A DNA stretch of 6,797 nt, from the NCBI GenBank assembly GCA_025362705.1, contig JANYFH010000037.1, positions 1-6,797 of the forward strand, written 5' to 3'. Shown piece after piece: positions 1 to 4,271 of this stretch. This DNA is from Betaproteobacteria bacterium. GTDB taxonomy: Bacteria; Pseudomonadota; Gammaproteobacteria; Burkholderiales; Usitatibacteraceae. Under the pieces are notes generated by a model. It did not search any database. It was not told where the DNA came from and worked only from the letters and a program-made list of their open reading frames with translations. Each line of letters begins with the position of its first letter. Position 1 is the stretch's first letter. Made by a program: the position numbers and the translations under genes.

Positions 1-537
1 AAAGGCTTGCAACCGTTCAAAGACAAACCAATGGTTCTGCATGTGCTAGCGAGATTTCAGCCGCAGGTGGATGAAATCCTCATCAATGCCAATCGCAGTA
101 TCGGCGACTACGAAAAATTCGGTTTCCAGGTTATTCCCGACGCCATCGACGGCTTCGCAGGCCCGCTCGCGGGCCTGCATATCGGCATGACGCACGCATC
201 GCACCCACTGGTTGCGACCGTACCATGCGATTCACCATTCCTGCCGCTGGATCTGATTGCACGGCTTTCGACTGCGATGCAAAAATCAAACGCCGATCTT
301 GCCGTTGCAAAAACTTTTAATCAACCGCATCCGGTTTTTTGCCTGGTCAAAACCGGTCTCGCGGCGCATTTGCAATCGTTCCTCGAAAGCGGCCAACGGA
401 AAATAGACAAATGGTACGCAACGCTCAGCGTCGTGGAGGTTCAATTCGATGATGAGGAAGCTGCGTTCTCAAACATCAATACCGTTGAAGAGTTGAAGTC
501 ATTCGAGCAGTCGAGTGCGAATATTCCGCCAACCTGA
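1..537 (+). CDS. mobA: Molybdenum cofactor guanylyltransferase MobA (5'-truncated by window edge)
   Basis: MobA transfers GMP from GTP to Mo-molybdopterin in the cytoplasm, giving the guanine dinucleotide form used by DMSO-reductase-family enzymes. The frame is open from base 1, and its first residues (KGL) match the end of the family's N-terminal LAGGxxxRMGGxDKGL nucleotide-binding loop. By comparison with E. coli MobA, roughly 24 residues including that loop are missing to the left. Visible family motifs are NANRS (residues 30-34 of the visible part), GPLAGL (54-59), PCDSPFLP (75-82, where Asp77 is the expected metal-binding Asp), HPVFCLV, an SGQRKIDKW segment and a C-terminal FSNINTVEEL. 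The 178 visible residues fit the usual total of about 195-205. A TTG at 7 can be read as a start but would remove the nucleotide-binding loop, so I treat the gene as partial. moeA follows after 49 bases, consistent with a Mo-cofactor operon. Identity is fairly certain. Confidence 0.93.
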   Translation, partial: KGLQPFKDKPMVLHVLARFQPQVDEILINANRSIGDYEKFGFQVIPDAIDGFAGPLAGLHIGMTHASHPLVATVPCDSPFLPLDLIARLSTAMQKSNADLAVAKTFNQPHPVFCLVKTGLAAHLQSFLESGQRKIDKWYATLSVVEVQFDDEEAAFSNINTVEELKSFEQSSANIPPT

Positions 538-586
538 TGTTCGGCGATAATTCCATTCAACCCTACTTCAGCAAATAGATTCAGGC

Positions 587-1855
587 ATGACTAAACCGCT
601 CACGATCACCGAAGCCTCCTGTGCCGATGACTACGACCCGAATTCGATGCCGGTCGCAAAAGCACGCGCGTTTATTCACACATTTCTCTCGCCAGTAAAA
701 GGCATTGCGCGTCTGCCACTTCGCTCAAGCCTGGGACGCGTGCTGGCCGAGGACATCATTTCTCCTGTGAATGTTCCTGCGCATATCAACTCCGCGATGG
801 ATGGCTGGGCGCTGCGTTTTGAAGACCTGGCAGCCAATGCATCGGCAACGTTCACCGAAGTCGGCACCAGTTTCGCGGGCCAGCCATTCGTAGGCGCAGT
901 CGGCAAAGGGCAGTGTGTAAGAATTTTCACCGGCGGTGTGGTGCCGGAGGGATGCGACGCGGTAGTCATGCAGGAAAAAGCGCAAGCCACCGGCAAATCC
1001 ATCACTTTCAGCGCGGGTGTCAAGCATGGCCAGAACGTGCGTTATGCCGGTGAGGACTTGAAAGCAGGTGCGGTAGCATTGGCCAAGGGTCGACTTGTTC
1101 GTCCCGCAGAGCTGGGATTGCTTGCGTCGCTAGGTATCGGTGAAATTGGTGTGTATCGGCCATTGCGCGTGGTGTTTTTTTCCACGGGTGATGAACTGGT
1201 TTCAATCGGCAGCCCACTCGGTGAAGGCCAGATTTACGACAGCAACCGCTACACGTTGCACGGCATGTTGACGCGCATGGGTTGCGAGGTGATCGACATG
1301 GGCGTGGTACGCGATGATCCCGCATTACTCGAAAGCGCATTCCATGAAGCCAGCGAAATTGGCGACGTGGTGATTACTTCCGGTGGCGTTTCAGTAGGCG
1401 AAGCCGATTATGTGAAACAGCTTCTCACCAAGCTCGGCGAAGTCGTATTCTGGAAAATCGCCATGAAACCGGGACGGCCGCTGGCTTACGGAAAAATCGG
1501 CAAGGCGCATTTTTTTGGCCTGCCTGGTAACCCTGTCAGCGTGATGGTGACGTTCTACCAGTTCGTGCGCGATGCACTCCTCACGTTGCAAGGCGTGAAT
1601 CCTGTTCCAGCACAGCCACTGCTGAAAGCGATCTGCACGTCTGCCATCAAGAAAGCACCGGGCCGCACGGAATTCCAGCGCGGTGTGCTTTATCTGGAAG
1701 ACGGTTTTTACAAAGTCCGCACCACCGGCGAACAAGGCTCAGGCATTCTCAAATCGATGTCGGACGCAAACTGTTTCATCATGCTTCACGACCACGTCGG
1801 CAATATCGACGCAGGTGCAACGGTAGAGGTGCAAGTTCTCGAAGGAGTGATTTGA
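587..1855 (+). CDS. moeA: Molybdopterin molybdotransferase MoeA
   Basis: MoeA inserts molybdate into adenylylated molybdopterin, releasing AMP and giving active Mo-cofactor; it is cytoplasmic and normally a dimer. The 422 residues compare with 411 in E. coli MoeA. Motifs in order: NSAMDGWA (69-76), FTGGVVPEGCDAVVMQE (114-130), the GED segment (155-157), STGDEL (199-204), YDSN (217-220), TSGGVSVGEADY (264-275), KPGRP (294-298) and GLPGNPVS (311-318). The last four belong to the molybdopterin-binding MoeA/MogA fold, and a typical C-terminal beta-barrel domain follows. The start at 587 keeps an N-terminal lead-in of usual length; its ribosome site is poor (only an AGG lying against the ATG), and Met21 is a less likely alternative. 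Function matches the upstream mobA. The next gene begins three bases after the stop, and its AAGGAG lies inside the end of moeA. No key residue appears to be lost. Confidence 0.96.
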   Translation: MTKPLTITEASCADDYDPNSMPVAKARAFIHTFLSPVKGIARLPLRSSLGRVLAEDIISPVNVPAHINSAMDGWALRFEDLAANASATFTEVGTSFAGQPFVGAVGKGQCVRIFTGGVVPEGCDAVVMQEKAQATGKSITFSAGVKHGQNVRYAGEDLKAGAVALAKGRLVRPAELGLLASLGIGEIGVYRPLRVVFFSTGDELVSIGSPLGEGQIYDSNRYTLHGMLTRMGCEVIDMGVVRDDPALLESAFHEASEIGDVVITSGGVSVGEADYVKQLLTKLGEVVFWKIAMKPGRPLAYGKIGKAHFFGLPGNPVSVMVTFYQFVRDALLTLQGVNPVPAQPLLKAICTSAIKKAPGRTEFQRGVLYLEDGFYKVRTTGEQGSGILKSMSDANCFIMLHDHVGNIDAGATVEVQVLEGVI

Positions 1856-1858
1856 GGA

Positions 1859-2587
1859 ATGGAAACCACGCGCCGCAAGTTCATTGAGATCTGTGTGGCG
1901 GGAGCGACACCATGCGCTGCAATGGCGGCATCACCAGCAACGCCGGCCGCCATCGCGTCAACCCCATTGACCGCGAAAAAATATAACCGCGTCAAGCTGG
2001 TCGATATCGACGGCAAAGCGATCAAGGCAAAATCACTCAAGGCGCACCACAATTACGTCTTCAATTACCCCTACGCGTCGACGCCGTGCTTCCTTTTGAA
2101 TCTCGACAAGGCGCTCCCTGAAAAGGTGAGCATGAAGACCGACACTGGCGGCACGTACGATTGGCCAGGTGGTGTGGGCGTTTCAAAATCCATCGTCGCC
2201 TACTCGGCAATATGCGCGCACAAACTGGCGTATCCAACGCCGCAGGTGAGTTTCATCAGCTATCGCCCGCAACCCTCAAAAATCAACGCGCGCGGACAAG
2301 TGATTTCCTGCTGCGCCGACAAAAGTGTGTATGACCCGTTCATCGGTGCCAGGGTCGTGAGTGGGCCAGCGCCGCAACCGCTCGCGGCAATCCTGCTTGA
2401 GCACGATGCGAAAACAGATGAGCTGTTTGCGATCGGCACATTTGGCGGTGAAAAATTCAACGAGTTTTTTCAGAAATACGATTTCAAACTTTCGATGGAA
2501 ATGGGTGACAAGGCGAAAGACGCCGTTACCGCCACGGCCAAACTCACCGACCTGGCAGCCTATTCAACCCAAACCGCGCAGTGCTGA
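1859..2587 (+). CDS. Tat-exported Rieske-like [2Fe-2S] protein with a non-canonical second cluster motif
   Basis: A 242-residue protein whose N-terminus (TRRKFIE at 4-10, then an Ala-rich stretch to about 33) looks like a twin-arginine signal, so it is probably exported folded to the periplasm. A Rieske-type fold is suggested by three elements in the right order: CAH at 119-121 (CxH ligand motif), CC at 151-152, and a Pro-loop GPAPQPLAAI at 169-178 as seen in true Rieske proteins. Rieske proteins normally carry CxxH at the second site; here the residues after the Cys pair are Ala153, Asp154, Lys155, Ser156, with no His. The cluster may be absent, or use another ligand (Asp154 or a residue elsewhere). 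A good AAGGAG at 1842-1847 supports the start. It sits between Mo-cofactor and N-degron genes; serving as an electron-transfer partner of an exported molybdoenzyme is possible but unproven. I do not recognise a specific named function. Confidence 0.66.
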   Translation: METTRRKFIEICVAGATPCAAMAASPATPAAIASTPLTAKKYNRVKLVDIDGKAIKAKSLKAHHNYVFNYPYASTPCFLLNLDKALPEKVSMKTDTGGTYDWPGGVGVSKSIVAYSAICAHKLAYPTPQVSFISYRPQPSKINARGQVISCCADKSVYDPFIGARVVSGPAPQPLAAILLEHDAKTDELFAIGTFGGEKFNEFFQKYDFKLSMEMGDKAKDAVTATAKLTDLAAYSTQTAQC

Positions 2588-3280
2588 ATGATTCCGTGGA
2601 TAGCATCAGCGGACGACTTTCCACCCGTCGACACTGCACGCGTTGAACCAAACGGCCTGCTTTGCACAGGTGCCGATCTCGAACCCAAAACGATTATTGC
2701 CGCGTATTCACGCGGCATCTTTCCGTGGTTCTCCGACGATCAACCGATACTCTGGTGGAGCCCCGATCCACGCATGGTGTTGTTTCCGGATGAATTCAAA
2801 ATTTCCAAGTCTCTCGCTAAAACCTTAAGCCGCGACATATTCGAGGTCCGCTATGACAGCGCATTTGCCGACGTAATTTCTGCGTGCTCGGAGCCGCGAA
2901 GCAAGAATGGTGGAACCTGGATTGTTCCGGAAATGCGGGCGGCCTACGCGGCATTACACACGCTTGGTGTCGCCCATTCCATCGAAAGCTGGCGCGATGG
3001 AAAACTGGTCGGCGGTTTGTATGGCCTGGCACTGGGCCGCATGTTCTTTGGAGAATCGATGTTCGCGCGCGAGACCGATGCATCAAAAGTTGCGCTGGTG
3101 GCGCTGGTCGATAAACTAAAGCGCGATGGCTTCGAACTCATCGACTGCCAGCAAGAGACACGACATCTCGCCAGTTTTGGCGCGCGCCCGATTCCGCGTG
3201 GCAATTTTGTGCGGCGGCTGAAAGAATTGATAGACTTGAAGCAGTCTGGTTCTGTATGGCGGTCAGCCGCCCAAAGTTGA
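2588..3280 (+). CDS. aat: Leucyl/phenylalanyl-tRNA--protein transferase Aat
   Basis: Aat transfers Leu or Phe from aminoacyl-tRNA to proteins with N-terminal Lys or Arg, making them substrates for ClpS/ClpAP; it is cytoplasmic. The 230 residues match the family length (E. coli 234). Signature blocks: PNGLLCTG (21-28), AAYSRGIFPWF (38-48), LWWSPDPRMV (55-64), GTWIVPEMRAAY (109-120), AHSIESW (129-135), LVGGLYG (140-146), FFGESMFARETDASK (153-167) and IDCQQETRHLASFGA (185-199). Asp186 and Gln188 fall at the positions of the catalytic Asp and Gln of E. coli Aat. The ATG directly follows the stop of the Rieske-like gene, and no Shine-Dalgarno is visible before it, so translation is probably coupled. 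The start is supported by the family-typical N-terminus (MIPW followed by an FPP segment). Directly followed by bpt. Confidence 0.97.
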   Translation: MIPWIASADDFPPVDTARVEPNGLLCTGADLEPKTIIAAYSRGIFPWFSDDQPILWWSPDPRMVLFPDEFKISKSLAKTLSRDIFEVRYDSAFADVISACSEPRSKNGGTWIVPEMRAAYAALHTLGVAHSIESWRDGKLVGGLYGLALGRMFFGESMFARETDASKVALVALVDKLKRDGFELIDCQQETRHLASFGARPIPRGNFVRRLKELIDLKQSGSVWRSAAQS

Positions 3281-4012
3281 ATGTCGAAACTTAACGATCT
3301 GCCGTTCGCGAATCTCCAGTTCTACGCAACTGCACCCTACCCGTGCAGTTATTTGCCGGGTCGTCTCGCCCGTTCGCAGGTCGCAACACCAAGCTACCTG
3401 ATCGATGCCACGACCTACAGCCATCTGGTGTCTGCCGGATTTCGTCGCAGCGGCGCGTTTACTTACCGGCCCTACTGCGACCACTGCCGCGCGTGCACGC
3501 CGGTGCGTGTCATCTGTGAAGAGTTCGCGCCCAACCGCGCGCAGCGACGCTGCATCAAGGCCAATGCCGCACTCACGACCCGCGTCATGGATCTGAAATT
3601 TTCACATGAACACTACGCGCTTTATCGGCGCTACCAGTCGCAACGCCATCCCGGCGGCGGCATGGATCACGACAGCCGCGAGCAGTATTCGCACTTTCTG
3701 TTGCAGAGCAATGTGAGCACACGGTTGGTTGAATTTCGTGATCACGGCCACCTGCGCATGATCGCGATCATGGATGAACTGGTGGACGGCCTTTCGTCGG
3801 TCTACACCTTTTTTGAACCCGATCAGCCGCGCCTGGGTCTGGGCACCTACAGCATTCTCTGGCAGATCGCCGAAGCGCGGCGGCGCAAGCTGCCGTTCAT
3901 TTACCTCGGCTACTGGATCGAGGAAAGTCGCAAGATGAGCTACAAGACTGACTTTCAGCCTATCGAAGGTTTGGTGCGCGGAAGCTGGGCGCGGCTGGCT
4001 TTCGGGAAATAA
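3281..4012 (+). CDS. bpt: Aspartate/glutamate leucyltransferase Bpt (ATE-like)
   Basis: Bpt transfers Leu from leucyl-tRNA to proteins with N-terminal Asp or Glu, feeding them into the ClpS/ClpAP N-degron route. It is homologous to eukaryotic arginyltransferase ATE1 but has Leu specificity. The 243 residues fit the bacterial family. The N-terminal ATE domain carries PCSYLPGRLA (21-30) and the Cys-rich TYRPYCDHCRACTPVR (61-76; Cys66, Cys69, Cys72, with Cys22 nearby). The C-terminal acetyltransferase-like domain shows DGLSSVYTFF (169-178), GLGTYSILWQI (186-196), IYLGYWIEES (207-216) and KMSYKTDFQPIE (218-229), all typical. The ATG abuts the aat stop codon with no visible Shine-Dalgarno, again pointing to coupling. 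Pairing with aat in one transcript covers basic and acidic N-degrons together. It is the last gene before the structured spacer and cas9. Confidence 0.96.
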   Translation: MSKLNDLPFANLQFYATAPYPCSYLPGRLARSQVATPSYLIDATTYSHLVSAGFRRSGAFTYRPYCDHCRACTPVRVICEEFAPNRAQRRCIKANAALTTRVMDLKFSHEHYALYRRYQSQRHPGGGMDHDSREQYSHFLLQSNVSTRLVEFRDHGHLRMIAIMDELVDGLSSVYTFFEPDQPRLGLGTYSILWQIAEARRRKLPFIYLGYWIEESRKMSYKTDFQPIEGLVRGSWARLAFGK

Positions 4013-4028
4013 TTGCGCTGACGATTTC

Positions 4029-4063
4029 CACTACTTCCCTCGCCCTTTATGGGTGAAATAGTG
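4029..4063 (+). terminator. Imperfect stem-loop just after bpt
   Basis: CACTA (4029-4033) pairs with TAGTG (4059-4063). The stem continues inward with mismatches at 4034/4058 and 4038/4054, closing on a loop around 4042-4050. It begins 16 bases after the bpt stop, where a terminator or 3'-end stabilising hairpin would be expected. It is followed by ATTAGCC rather than a T-run, so intrinsic termination would be weak. It could instead be part of a small RNA (see findings). Confidence 0.35.
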
Positions 4064-4074
4064 ATTAGCCTGAA

Positions 4075-4106
4075 GTACGACGCGCATTGCAGCGCTAATT
4101 TTGTAC
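4075..4106 (+). other. Middle stem-loop of the bpt-cas9 spacer
   Basis: GTACGA (4075-4080) pairs with TTGTAC (4101-4106) through five Watson-Crick pairs and one G-T. Inside it, GCGC (4082-4085) pairs with GCGC (4092-4095) around a six-base loop, leaving an asymmetric internal loop. On its own this is modest; its interest comes from lying between the two other hairpins. Confidence 0.35.
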
Positions 4107-4118
4107 GCCACAAATGAT

Positions 4119-4146
4119 GAAGCCCCTCGCTTTCGCGAGAGGCTTC
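4119..4146 (+). terminator. Strong GC-rich hairpin: terminator or tracrRNA 3' stem
   Basis: GAAGCC and CTCGC (4119-4130) pair with GCGAG and GGCTTC (4135-4146) over eleven base pairs with one C-A mismatch (4125/4140), around the tetraloop TTTC (4131-4134). It is the most stable structure in the spacer. The sequence after it is CGAAGGTTTA, with only three Ts, so as an intrinsic terminator it is not classical. A GC-rich hairpin followed by a short U tail also resembles the 3' end of some type II-C tracrRNAs. The near-symmetric stem could act in both directions, but no converging gene is present. Confidence 0.5.
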
Positions 4147-4260
4147 GAAGGTTTAGCTCATAGAGCGTATCCAGCGAAAATTTCCTTAGTATGGAAAGCA
4201 ACGCAGGCATCAGTCAGCTACACTATGATTGAAGAATACCCCAAAAAACTTTAATGGCGC

Positions 4261-4267
4261 AAGAGGA
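4261..4267 (+). promoter_or_regulatory. cas9 ribosome binding site
   Basis: AAGAGGA, with GAGG at 4263-4266, lies five bases before the ATG at 4272. It decides between that start and the in-frame ATG at 4254, which would add six residues but is preceded by an A/C-rich stretch without a Shine-Dalgarno. Confidence 0.65.
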
Positions 4268-4271
4268 ATTT

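Larger units (their letters stand above)
4013..4271. other. Structured intergenic region between bpt and cas9
   Basis: These 259 bases hold no credible protein gene. By eye there are three successive stem-loops on the + strand (4029-4063, 4075-4106, 4119-4146), then a small GCTC-ATA-GAGC hairpin (4156-4166) and a short inverted repeat TTTCC-N7-GGAAA (4181-4197). A -10-like TATGAT lies at 4224-4229, about 43 bases before the cas9 ATG, but no convincing -35 is spaced correctly, so the promoter is only a guess. The region must end the bpt transcript and start cas9, unless the two are read through. I could identify no CRISPR repeat. Whether a tracrRNA is encoded here cannot be settled without the array repeat, which is outside the window. 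Confidence 0.7.

Noticed and set aside
7..9. TTG as a true start of mobA
   Set aside because: Upstream codons AAA GGC are in frame and complete the DKGL motif; starting at TTG would delete the nucleotide-binding loop, so the gene is cut by the window edge.
546..551. GATAAT as a -10 box for a moeA promoter
   Set aside because: No matching -35 at proper spacing, and the short gap fits an operon; a chance match is more likely.
676..1340. Overlapping minus-strand open frames across moeA
   Set aside because: They mirror the conserved moeA coding frame, have low-complexity Arg/Pro/Ser-rich translations, and lack supporting context.
4254..4271. Earlier in-frame ATG for cas9 at 4254
   Set aside because: It would add only MAQEEF and has no Shine-Dalgarno, whereas the ATG at 4272 has AAGAGGA at good spacing. 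It cannot be fully excluded.
4013..4271. A CRISPR repeat or partial array in the spacer
   Set aside because: No direct repeats of about 30-36 bases are present; only short hairpins are seen.
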